Shown: piece by piece, positions 1 through 5,322 of the stretch
Numbering within the stretch: the stretch's first letter is position 1
Layout of the letters: every line of letters starts with the position of its first letter
Virus record (IMG/VR): IMGVR_UViG_3300038825_000243
Location: 1 to 21,300 of that record
Strand: one strand, 5' to 3'
Length of the DNA stretch: 21,300 bases
Origin: a virus
Program-made: the position numbers and the translations under genes
The notes under the pieces: model-generated
The model's input: only the letters and a program-made list of their open reading frames with translations
Told to the model about the DNA's origin: nothing
Databases searched by the model: none

Positions 1-44
1 CGGAAGCAAAACTCTTCAAAATCGTCATCAAATATTATGTGCAT
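1..44 (-). CDS. 5' end of an unidentified downstream gene (partial)
   Basis: Reading from 44 to the window edge gives MHIIFDDDFEEFCF, overlapping the end of the upstream nuclease gene by 17 bases. The acidic, hydrophobically patterned start looks like real coding sequence. A competing start at 28 (a TGATG stop/start overlap, reading MTILKSFAS) is in another frame and cannot be excluded. No clear Shine-Dalgarno decides between them. Only about 14 residues are visible, so no function is assigned. Confidence 0.4.
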   Translation of the reverse strand, partial: MHIIFDDDFEEFCF

Positions 45-444
45 GATTTAATATTACATCAATGTCATTACACAAGTCATCAACATAGCCAACAATTACG
101 CTTTGATTGCTTAGTGGCACTGCTTTTAATATTAGTGCTGCTGGCAATACATATCTAGGCTTGTTGCGATTGTATTTATAAATTAAGACTGGAATCAATT
201 TGTCTCCAGCACTTTCACAAGCTTGAGCCCACCATTTCTCTTGGGCAAAGGTTGATCCTTTTCCTGCATAACACTTGCACTCAATTGCAAAATTACGCCA
301 GTAAATATCAGCCATTCCTTTGTTCTGGTATTGATCCAGATTTCTTTTAACAGTTTCATCTAATCCACGTTTCTCACAGAAGTCATTAATCAGCTTGACG
401 ATGCTTCGCTCAAAAGCTGCTCCTTTGTTTCTGGAATTTACCAC
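28..444 (-). CDS. PD-(D/E)XK nuclease, Holliday-junction-resolvase-like
   Basis: This 138-residue protein carries the layout of a small PD-(D/E)XK resolvase. An N-terminal helix has the acidic residue E12 (RNKGAAFERSI), followed by D46 (GMADIYW) and then E55-x-K57 (AIECK). A helix rich in W and Q follows (about residues 67-80), as in Hjc-type and phage recombination endonucleases. The likely role is cleavage of branched recombination or replication intermediates; this is inferred from motif order only. The start is GTG at 444, giving a 7-base overlap with the upstream gene (GTGGTAA). A possible GGTGAG lies only two bases before it, so the start is not strongly supported, but the next in-frame Met (M44) would lose the first motif. 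It belongs to the same recombination block as the YqaJ-like and HNH genes. Confidence 0.65.
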   Translation of the reverse strand: MVNSRNKGAAFERSIVKLINDFCEKRGLDETVKRNLDQYQNKGMADIYWRNFAIECKCYAGKGSTFAQEKWWAQACESAGDKLIPVLIYKYNRNKPRYVLPAALILKAVPLSNQSVIVGYVDDLCNDIDVILNHAHNI

Positions 445-680
445 TGCTCACCATGATCTTGCTCGTACAATCTAACGAGCTGTTCAAAGTCATGGGGTGA
501 ATCTGTGGTTTTAACTGATCCATCGTTGTACATGACCTCTCTGGAATCATCGTTAAAGGTTATTTCATAAAAGCCATCGCCATATCGAGTTTGCATATAG
601 TGAGACTTAACTCTTTTTGCCCACTCATACACATCGTTCTTCAAGGCTTGTAACCTAACCATGTCTGTGTACTGGCTCAT
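438..680 (-). CDS. Conserved-looking hypothetical protein
   Basis: An 80-residue soluble protein with no signal peptide or membrane segment. The middle (about residues 34-58) alternates aromatic and acidic residues (YGDGFYEITFNDDSREVMYNDGS) and looks like beta hairpins. The ends are helical and the C-terminus is acidic. The start overlaps the stop of the RHH gene as ATGA (677-680), suggesting translational coupling. I do not recognise a family. Its placement between a small DNA-binding protein and a nuclease suggests an accessory role in phage DNA metabolism, but nothing in the sequence shows one. Confidence 0.6.
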   Translation of the reverse strand: MSQYTDMVRLQALKNDVYEWAKRVKSHYMQTRYGDGFYEITFNDDSREVMYNDGSVKTTDSPHDFEQLVRLYEQDHGEQW

Positions 681-871
681 TTCTCTTGACTCCTAGCATC
701 GCAAATACCTAGCTTGATGTAATGAGCTGCTAACTCACCTAGACTTCTTGTGCTCCTAGACATCACCTGATGCTCCTTAAGCAACTGATGTATTTCTGAG
801 TCCACCCAAATAGCTTGGGTAGTTGTTCGTTCTGTCAACTTATTTCTTTTATTTTTTATTTCTGTTTTCAT
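677..871 (-). CDS. Small ribbon-helix-helix-like DNA-binding protein
   Basis: A 64-residue protein beginning MKTEIKNKRNK. A short strand (TTQAIWVD) is followed by two helices (SEIHQLLKEHQ and RSLGELAAHYIKLGI), the pattern of CopG/Arc-type ribbon-helix-helix repressors. Its basic N-terminus fits DNA binding. The ATG at 871 is chosen over the upstream ATG at 886 because GGAG (881-884) sits about nine bases before it, whereas 886 has no Shine-Dalgarno. It would probably dimerise and act as a regulator or DNA-architectural protein. Its target cannot be told from the sequence. It could also be one half of a toxin-antitoxin pair, but no toxin gene is adjacent. Confidence 0.55.
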   Translation of the reverse strand: MKTEIKNKRNKLTERTTTQAIWVDSEIHQLLKEHQVMSRSTRSLGELAAHYIKLGICDARSQEK

Positions 872-926
872 ATCTAAACTCTCCATGTTTATTCTATAAT
901 ATTTTTGGGCAGTGGCAAAACTCTCC

Positions 927-1457
927 TTATAACGCTCCCTTCAAGTCTGCTGCCCCTCGTTTCAAATTATAAGGACTAAAAATATCTTCACCCCTTATCC
1001 ATGAAATAATTTCTTTAAATCTATCTAAATCCATTCCACCCCTCAGCATATTAATGCGATAGCAAACAAGCTGAACATTGTCTTTTGTATATCCCTTATT
1101 ATTGTCCTTGCGATCAATAGACATATTTATATCTCTCATTTCAACAGCATTTTTTTTCCAAAACATAAATGCACCAGTTATGGCACATCTTCCATCTTGG
1201 TTATCATAAATTTGTAAAAGATCATCTATTGTAAGCTCATAATCATAACCTTGTTTTTTTCTTACGCTTTTACTTTGAACAATTAAATGTTTTAAATAAC
1301 TGCTTACAGTTCTTGAGATAGACTCATTTCTTGCCAAATGTTTGCATGATCTGCAAGTGCTGATTCTGTCAGTTCCTTGATATTGAATTTTTGACTTAGG
1401 CTTCTTTTCAAATCTATCTGGAGATTTTTCGATACCACATTTAATGCATTGTTTCAC
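927..1457 (-). CDS. HNH family endonuclease with N-terminal Cys4 finger
   Basis: A 176-residue protein. A zinc-finger-like pair, C4-x2-C7 and C35-x2-C38, forms the N-terminus. A helical linker follows, then an HNH-type core: C91 (GRCAITG), the block from S113 (SIDRKDNNKGYTKDNVQLVC, ending C132) and N136. The 'IDR..NNKGYT..NVQLVC' block is typical of phage and intron-associated HNH enzymes, which nick or cut DNA. The start is GTG, overlapping the TGA of the upstream exonuclease half as GTGA, with AGGA eight bases upstream. Phage HNH proteins of this size are often free-standing homing endonucleases, though some act in recombination or packaging. Its position directly behind a split exonuclease gene makes the homing explanation worth considering. 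Confidence 0.8.
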   Translation of the reverse strand: MKQCIKCGIEKSPDRFEKKPKSKIQYQGTDRISTCRSCKHLARNESISRTVSSYLKHLIVQSKSVRKKQGYDYELTIDDLLQIYDNQDGRCAITGAFMFWKKNAVEMRDINMSIDRKDNNKGYTKDNVQLVCYRINMLRGGMDLDRFKEIISWIRGEDIFSPYNLKRGAADLKGAL

Positions 1458-2038
1458 GATCTTTCCTTAATCCTCACCATTTTACGTCTAACGCTTCTGG
1501 CTTCCTTTGCAGGAACAACCTTCTCAGGCGTTGGTTTGTAATTTATGTATCCCCAGTCAAGCTGATATGATCCACAAATAGCCTTCTCATGGTTAGCTAT
1601 CTTTTCCATCAATGCAGTTTGTATCACGTCTTGTTCTTTTTGTAACTCTTTAATCTCAGCACTGATGTTTTCATGTCTAGCTATGATGGTGGTGTAACTA
1701 TCTTCCATCTCTAGAACATCCTCAGCCACTGGGATATCTTCAAACATGACATAAGCATCATCAGAAGTTTCAGGATTGAAGTAAGTTTCTGTTTTAACTC
1801 TTTTCTGCCAGTCATCAGCTAAAAGCCTTAACTGCTCGCTGAAGGCTGGATCACGCTCATAGAAGAAGTATCTAATCTCATTAGCAATATGACTGAAGAT
1901 CACAAGAACGCCCCAAGAACAACCAGTGATTTCAACTTGGGTTTTTAATTGAATCCAGCCACGCCAATCTTCAGGATAATCCTTTGGGTAGTCTTTGGTT
2001 AGTTTGCACTCAATGATGCCTTTACCATTAAGCTTCAT
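1454..2038 (-). CDS. YqaJ-like exonuclease, C-terminal half (Glu-x-Lys half)
   Basis: A 194-residue protein matching the second half of YqaJ/lambda-exonuclease-type phage recombinases. It opens with GKGIIECKLT, where E10-x-K12 is the ExK part of the PD-(D/E)XK active site. This is followed by WRGWIQLKTQVEITGCSWGVLVIF, the usual 'Q.Q..M...G' helix-strand. A helical tail ends with YQLDWGYINYKPTPEKVVPAKEARSVRRKMVRIK, a C-terminal signature I associate with this family. The conserved catalytic Asp and the N-terminal half are absent; they lie in the preceding ORF, one frame away. The ATG at 2038 lies inside the end of that ORF (11-base overlap) with a weak GGTGAG upstream. The role is 5'-3' resection for single-strand annealing recombination, if the two halves work together. 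Confidence 0.75.
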   Translation of the reverse strand: MKLNGKGIIECKLTKDYPKDYPEDWRGWIQLKTQVEITGCSWGVLVIFSHIANEIRYFFYERDPAFSEQLRLLADDWQKRVKTETYFNPETSDDAYVMFEDIPVAEDVLEMEDSYTTIIARHENISAEIKELQKEQDVIQTALMEKIANHEKAICGSYQLDWGYINYKPTPEKVVPAKEARSVRRKMVRIKERS

Positions 2039-2393
2039 TGTTGCTCACCACATAAATGCCCTTAGTAGGGTCAGTTTCAATTTCTAAGTTATCTGCCATT
2101 GCTGTTCCATCTAGAGAGCAATTCACTGGATAGAATGGATGAGTGAAAGCTTCTGGAAACTCAGTCTGCACATCTGTCAGCCCAAGCTTTTTAGCTGCAT
2201 ATCTAATAATACCTTCTTCAAAGAAGTCTCCTAGCTCCATAGCTGTGTTCTGATCAAACCTGACAACCTCACCATGCTTGGCTTTGATGTGTTGTTGCAA
2301 CTGACGTTGCCTAGATTGATACCTGCCTTCGCCCATTGCATTAGCCACAGTTGATGCTGATAGCTCATCGTCTTTTGTTAGTTTGCCTACCAT
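2028..2393 (-). CDS. YqaJ-like exonuclease, N-terminal half (catalytic Asp half)
   Basis: A 121-residue protein resembling the first half of YqaJ-type exonucleases. It has LSASTVANAMGEGRYQSR ('LSAS..p..MG...Y'), NTAMELGDFFEEGIIRYAA ('N.aMe.G...E..i', with E53 and E59/E60 as active-site candidates) and HPFYPVNCSLDGTA, with D95 as the metal-binding Asp. It stops at 2028-2030, about where a full-length protein would run on to the Glu-x-Lys strand. That strand is encoded in the +1 frame by the next ORF. The start forms TAATG with the previous stop. Alone it lacks the ExK residues and should be inactive. The coding is either a real two-subunit arrangement, a frameshifted gene, or a sequence error. 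Confidence 0.75.
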   Translation of the reverse strand: MVGKLTKDDELSASTVANAMGEGRYQSRQRQLQQHIKAKHGEVVRFDQNTAMELGDFFEEGIIRYAAKKLGLTDVQTEFPEAFTHPFYPVNCSLDGTAMADNLEIETDPTKGIYVVSNNEA

Positions 2394-2524
2394 TACAATT
2401 CCCCTTGGAATTTATTAATAATTTTATTAACAATAAGTTGATCTTTTTTACCAACCACAAATCCTTTTAAATACTCTTGCATAATATGCATGATAAAAAA
2501 TTTTTCTTTATAGCTTAATCTCAT
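2393..2524 (-). CDS. Small hypothetical protein (43 aa)
   Basis: I place the start at 2524 (MRLSYKEKFF...), overlapping the upstream stop as ATGA with GGGGAG about seven bases before it. An upstream in-frame ATG at 2587 lies inside the preceding small gene and has no ribosome-binding site. The product is a basic, probably all-helical 43-residue peptide (IMHIMQEYLKGF, QLIVNKIINKF) without a recognisable family. Its stop forms TAATG with the YqaJ-like N-terminal half, so it is likely co-translated with the recombination genes. A role as a small accessory subunit is possible but unproven. Confidence 0.5.
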   Translation of the reverse strand: MRLSYKEKFFIMHIMQEYLKGFVVGKKDQLIVNKIINKFQGEL

Positions 2525-2679
2525 CTCTGCTCCCCTCTGGTTAATCTGAATTCTTGCTGCTTGAAGATTCGATGGTTCTGCTGGCACTTTAATGCCAGCT
2601 TAATTTTAGCGATAAACTCTTCATGGTTGTCAGCCACAATCTTAACGCCCCCTACTTTAGTAATTAATTTTTTACTCAT
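2521..2679 (-). CDS. Small hypothetical protein (52 aa)
   Basis: A 52-residue ORF beginning MSKKLITKVGGVKIVADN. Its ATG overlaps the upstream stop as TAATG (2677-2681) and its TGA overlaps the next start as ATGA (2521-2524). Tight coupling on both sides and a GGGGGT purine run just before the start support it as a real gene despite its size. The protein is basic, with a predicted strand (VGGVKIVAD) followed by a helix (HEEFIAKIKLALKC). I recognise no family. Confidence 0.55.
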   Translation of the reverse strand: MSKKLITKVGGVKIVADNHEEFIAKIKLALKCQQNHRIFKQQEFRLTRGEQR

Positions 2680-3041
2680 TACGCTACCCCCTGTTGTTTA
2701 GCTCTTCTCATTCTTGCACCTGCATTGTTAGCAAGTCTGATGTTCTCATTGACCTCAGCAAACCATTTCTCATTCAGTGCTTCCAGAACTTCTGCATCAG
2801 TAAATGGTGTTTCATTCGTCAGCAGCTCCATGTCTTTAACCCTGACGATCTTGCTGGTATGCCCATGCCAAATCTCTTGCTTGAGCTTGAAGCTGCAATT
2901 GCGATTGTAATAAACGAAGCACTTACCATGACCCCAATAATTATCAGGGTCTTGATAGTCTTTTGACCAGCCACCAGAATGATCTGTGCTGCCCACCTCA
3001 GATTTCTCTGAGGTGTTAAAGTATTTGTTGATATCTTCCAT
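2679..3041 (-). CDS. Hypothetical protein (120 aa)
   Basis: A soluble protein of mixed composition with no clear domain. The first half is rich in G, S, W, Y and D (GGWSKDYQDPDNYWGHGKC) and may be loop-rich or metal-binding. The second half is helical (TDAEVLEALNEKWFAEVNENIRLANNA) and ends basic. It starts in a TAATG overlap with the upstream gene, preceded by GAGAGGT as ribosome-binding site. It ends in QGVA plus TAATG, part of a cassette shared by three successive genes. No function is assigned; the position downstream of the 3.75 kb promoter suggests early or middle expression. Confidence 0.55.
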   Translation of the reverse strand: MEDINKYFNTSEKSEVGSTDHSGGWSKDYQDPDNYWGHGKCFVYYNRNCSFKLKQEIWHGHTSKIVRVKDMELLTNETPFTDAEVLEALNEKWFAEVNENIRLANNAGARMRRAKQQGVA

Positions 3042-3054
3042 TACGCTACCTCTC
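3039..3054 (-). repeat. Recurrent GAGAGGTNGCGTAATG intercistronic cassette
   Basis: GAGAGGTAGCGTAATG (coding strand) ends one gene in REVA-stop and starts the next. The same unit occurs at 3485-3500 (GAGAGGTGGCGTAATG), and a shortened form (GGGGTAGCGTAATG) at 2677-2690. The GAGAGGT acts as ribosome-binding site and forces the shared C-terminal residues Val-Ala. Confidence 0.8.
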
Positions 3055-3487
3055 TTTTTCTTTCAATCAACTGAATATAAGTTTCACATCTCTCTAAGCA
3101 CTCTTCCCAATCATCCATGTAGTGAAAATCATAGTATGGATCATCTTCTTCATTGTGCTCATCAAATAATTCACAGTAGAGCCAAAGATAAGTGCCACCA
3201 TATTCATCATCTGATTCGTCAGTTAAGTCTAGCTCTGGATATTTTTTAAGCATTAAAGTTACAGCTCGCTTGCACATAGATTCGTCATGCAGCATTTTTT
3301 CATGCAAGATAATTGCATTTTCTATATGAATGTTTCGCTGCTTGGATTCTTCTAGTTTTTCTTCAGCCTTTTTTAAATAAGCTTTTTGCTGCTCTATAAG
3401 TTTTTTCTGCTCGCAAATATCAATATTAAATCCTTGCAAGCTGGCTTTTTTTGCAGCAATCATTTTTTTGATTTTAGTTCTATTCAT
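3041..3487 (-). CDS. Hypothetical coiled-coil protein (148 aa)
   Basis: The N-terminus is highly basic (MNRTKIKKMIAAKKASLQ). Residues about 23-65 (EQKKLIEQQKAYLKKAEEKLEESKQRN...) are strongly helical with heptad-like spacing and probably form a coiled coil. The C-terminal half is very acidic (LTDESDDEYGG, DEHNEEDDPYYDF), then returns to a helix ending ERKREVA. Such charge segregation is seen in phage DNA-mimic or scaffold-like small proteins, but no family is recognised. The start overlaps the upstream stop as TAATG behind AGAGAGG. Confidence 0.55.
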   Translation of the reverse strand: MNRTKIKKMIAAKKASLQGFNIDICEQKKLIEQQKAYLKKAEEKLEESKQRNIHIENAIILHEKMLHDESMCKRAVTLMLKKYPELDLTDESDDEYGGTYLWLYCELFDEHNEEDDPYYDFHYMDDWEECLERCETYIQLIERKREVA

Positions 3488-3717
3488 TACGCCACCTCTC
3501 TTGAATCTAGGTCAGCAACAAAAGCATCAATCATTGCTTCTGCATCTTGTATTGAATAAACATCAGCCCAAAATTCCTGACCTAGCTCGCCAAATTGATC
3601 ACCATGATCTTCTCCCCACATTTGATGGGCATACTCGCTTGGTCTAACAATGTAGACTGTAGTTCCAAATTGATTAGCGGTGCTAATCGTAAAGTTGTTG
3701 TAGTATTGTTCTTCCAT
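3487..3717 (-). CDS. Hypothetical acidic protein, first gene after promoter (76 aa)
   Basis: A 76-residue acidic, aromatic-rich protein (YYNNFTISTANQFGTTVYIVRPSEY..., ending DLDSREVA). It has a strong ribosome-binding site (AGGAGA, six bases before ATG). It is the first gene of the unit that starts at the promoter near 3750. Its leader of about 25-30 bases is the only clear untranslated leader in the left half of the window. No domain is recognised. Confidence 0.6.
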   Translation of the reverse strand: MEEQYYNNFTISTANQFGTTVYIVRPSEYAHQMWGEDHGDQFGELGQEFWADVYSIQDAEAMIDAFVADLDSREVA

Positions 3718-3746
3718 TTTATCTCCTATTTAATAATGAATAACCT

Positions 3747-3776
3747 ATTATACAAATATTTAGATATATATGTAAA
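3747..3776 (-). promoter_or_regulatory. Sigma-70-type promoter
   Basis: On the minus strand, TTTACA (3771-3776, five of six matches to the -35 consensus) is followed after exactly 18 bases by TATAAT (3747-3752, a perfect -10). The start site would fall near 3740, about 25 bases before the ATG at 3717. The spacer is AT-rich. This is the best promoter match I found. It sits between the lysis/nuclease block and the small-gene/recombination block, so it probably drives the latter independently of late transcription. Confidence 0.7.
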
Positions 3777-3784
3777 TAATTATT

Positions 3785-4186
3785 TTAATTAATTTCAGAG
3801 ATAATATTTTGCAGGTTTTTAAGAGCATCGTTGTTTTTCATATGCTCGTCAGTGATGGTGATTTGGTTTTTAGTTTGTGGCAGCATGAATACCACATTCT
3901 GATGCCCCAGAGATACCAGAGCGAATAGATCAATGCTGTTACGCTTGTAAGTTCTGTTTTTGGCATGAAGCCCACGCCTTAAATCAAAACGCCAGTTTTG
4001 TCTGGCTTTTTCTATCTTGGTTGCAGTTTTAACTTGGCAACGATACAGGTTGAGTTTGTATTCAAAGATGATATCTGCTGAAGCTCCATGAGGTACGACA
4101 AGGACTGTCGTTATTTCATCAAGCAAGGACAAGTAGGCTGCTGCTAAGTATTCGCCAAAATCCCCAACAGATTTAGGACTAGCCAT
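3785..4186 (-). CDS. PD-(D/E)XK nuclease of the PDDEXK_5 type
   Basis: A 133-residue protein with the order E12 (SVGDFGEYLAAAYL), D38 (PHGASADIIFEY) and Q51-x-K53 (LYRCQVKTATK). The 'G..GE..A...L / P.G...D.I / QVKT' layout matches the small PD-(D/E)XK family that includes group I intron endonucleases such as I-SspI (PDDEXK_5), where Gln replaces the usual acidic residue. The likely activity is DNA cleavage. Whether it is a homing enzyme or serves phage recombination or host DNA breakdown cannot be told. It starts three bases after the lysozyme stop, without an overlap, and is the last gene before the promoter at 3750. Confidence 0.7.
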   Translation of the reverse strand: MASPKSVGDFGEYLAAAYLSLLDEITTVLVVPHGASADIIFEYKLNLYRCQVKTATKIEKARQNWRFDLRRGLHAKNRTYKRNSIDLFALVSLGHQNVVFMLPQTKNQITITDEHMKNNDALKNLQNIISEIN

Positions 4187-4189
4187 AGC

Positions 4190-4639
4190 TTATTCCTTAC
4201 AACTTCTTAATTGCTCCGAGTTGAATATGGCACGTCTGCCAACTTGTTCAGCGTATTTAGAATTAAGTAACTCATCACCAGCCTTTTCCCATTCGTTAAG
4301 TTCCATGTAACTTCTGGTCATTCTAAAGCTCATCCAAGTGTTGATGCCCATGTTAAACACTACATCAATGCAAACGTATTGAGCTGTAATAGGAAGTTTA
4401 CGCCAAGCTATCCAGTGCTTATCTAAATCTTTAATGACGTTAGTAATATCATTATTAAGCAGATACATGGCTTCTTCTTCTGTGATGCCATTGGTTTCAA
4501 GATTCCTGCCCACGCCCACGCTGGTATATCCTGTGGGGCAAACGTAGGACTTGAGGACTAAGCCCTCAAAATCTATCAGCCTTTTTTTAATTAAATCTCT
4601 ATCGAAATGTTTATCTTCTCTAGGCATATCAGCGTACAT
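4190..4639 (-). CDS. Endolysin, GH24 (T4-type) lysozyme
   Basis: This 149-residue muramidase cuts peptidoglycan at the end of infection. The family core is clear: LIDFEGLVLKSY with catalytic E25, then YVCPTGYTSVGVGRNLETNGIT, then EEEAMYLLNNDI. By spacing to T4 lysozyme (E11, D20, T26), the second and third positions are C34 and S40. Cys at position two is common in the E-8x-(D/C)-5x-T family, but Ser at the Thr position is unusual, with T39 one residue earlier. There is no signal peptide or SAR helix, so it should need the neighbouring holin to reach the wall. The start forms TAATG with the holin stop; M5 is an alternative start. Confidence 0.9.
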   Translation of the reverse strand: MYADMPREDKHFDRDLIKKRLIDFEGLVLKSYVCPTGYTSVGVGRNLETNGITEEEAMYLLNNDITNVIKDLDKHWIAWRKLPITAQYVCIDVVFNMGINTWMSFRMTRSYMELNEWEKAGDELLNSKYAEQVGRRAIFNSEQLRSCKE

Positions 4640-5010
4640 TATTTTTTTACTTTTTCGAAAGTTCTTAAACCACTCATGCCAAGCATCGCCATGACGATTG
4701 TTGAAAGCTGACTAAAATCGAATTCTGGGGTTGCAAAATCAGAGCCATTAATAATAAGAATGTATTGAATGATAGGCTCAATAAGAAAATGATAAACAAG
4801 TGCTATGCCACAAGCCCAACCTATAAATGGTCTCCACCCAGAAACAAAAACATTTTCATGTGCAGCTTCTACTTTGTTAAGTTCTATCTGTGCTCTGTTT
4901 AAAGAAATAATTTCTTTTTCTAGTTCGTGAGATAGTTTAAGTTTTAAATCCTTATCAGCAACAAACTTATCCAGAATATCGCCAACAGGCTTAATCAGTT
5001 TTTCAATCAT
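4639..5010 (-). CDS. Holin, 3TM superfamily
   Basis: A 123-residue membrane protein. The amphipathic N-terminal half (residues 1-52, many K/E/L) is followed by VSGWRPFIGWACGIALVYHFLIEPIIQYILII (two hydrophobic segments, about 57-87) and a third (LSTIVMAMLGMSGL, about 102-115), ending RTFEKVKK. The 'GWRPFIGW' and 'MLGMSGLRTFEK' motifs are hallmarks of the GTA/phage 3TM holin family. It should form the inner-membrane lesion that releases the lysozyme encoded immediately downstream (TAATG overlap). Nine bases separate it from the upstream 66-residue membrane gene. Confidence 0.88.
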   Translation of the reverse strand: MIEKLIKPVGDILDKFVADKDLKLKLSHELEKEIISLNRAQIELNKVEAAHENVFVSGWRPFIGWACGIALVYHFLIEPIIQYILIINGSDFATPEFDFSQLSTIVMAMLGMSGLRTFEKVKK

Positions 5011-5019
5011 AGATTGTTT

Positions 5020-5220
5020 TTAAAGCAGACCTCTCACGATGATCGTGAAAAGTGATGCAGCTATTGTCGTAAGACCGCCCAGAAGCCAGACCTTCATGCT
5101 ATTCATTGAAGCTTGAAGATCATCTGTTTTTTTGTAGATTGTTTTCCAACGCTCCTCGCACATTTTTTCGTGAACTCTTAAGTCAGCAGAAACGTCTGTA
5201 ACAGTCTTACGAGTAGGCAT
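5020..5220 (-). CDS. Small single-pass membrane protein, XhlA-like, lysis cassette
   Basis: A 66-residue protein with a charged helical N-terminal part (VHEKMCEERWKTIYKKTDDLQ, about 17-35) and a C-terminal membrane helix (VWLLGGLTTIAASLFTIIV, about 44-62). The 'H...C..R...I....D' pattern followed by one membrane helix resembles XhlA-type haemolysin/holin-associated proteins. It may assist or time holin action, or serve as an inner-membrane spanin-like component. The start overlaps the stop of the 28-residue gene as TAATG. Confidence 0.7.
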   Translation of the reverse strand: MPTRKTVTDVSADLRVHEKMCEERWKTIYKKTDDLQASMNSMKVWLLGGLTTIAASLFTIIVRGLL

Positions 5221-5306
5221 TAGTTTTTAAATTTTTTAATATCTTCTTTGTGTAACCACAAAAGAAAGCCAATGATAATTGTGTTAAAAATAGGCAATAA
5301 TTCCAT
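5220..5306 (-). CDS. 28-residue membrane micropeptide of the lysis cassette
   Basis: A 28-codon ORF that begins MELLPIFNTIIIGFLLWL and ends in a Lys-rich tail. It fills the gap between the lipoprotein and the 66-residue membrane protein exactly: its ATG overlaps the upstream stop as TAATG and its own TAA overlaps the next ATG as TAATG. An AGAGGA lies about nine bases before the start. The hydrophobic stretch (about residues 3-18) followed by charged residues predicts a single membrane helix. Function is unknown; a small holin/antiholin-like or pinholin-like regulator is one possibility. Confidence 0.6.
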   Translation of the reverse strand: MELLPIFNTIIIGFLLWLHKEDIKKFKN

Positions 5307-5322
5307 TATTCAGATTCCTCTG
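5304..5322 (-). repeat. Intercistronic stop/start/RBS cassette, copy 1
   Basis: The 19 bases cattattcagattcctctg (plus-strand reading) are identical to 5573-5591. On the coding strand each copy supplies AGAGGA, the C-terminal codons ESE, the TAA stop and the overlapping ATG of the next gene. Confidence 0.85.

Noticed and set aside
2393-2587. Longer 64-residue version of the small gene starting at 2587
   Set aside because: The extra N-terminus lies inside another small gene and lacks a ribosome-binding site; the ATGA-coupled start at 2524 is better.
2694-3249. Plus-strand open frames opposite the small-gene block
   Set aside because: All are antisense to well-coupled minus-strand genes with ribosome-binding sites.
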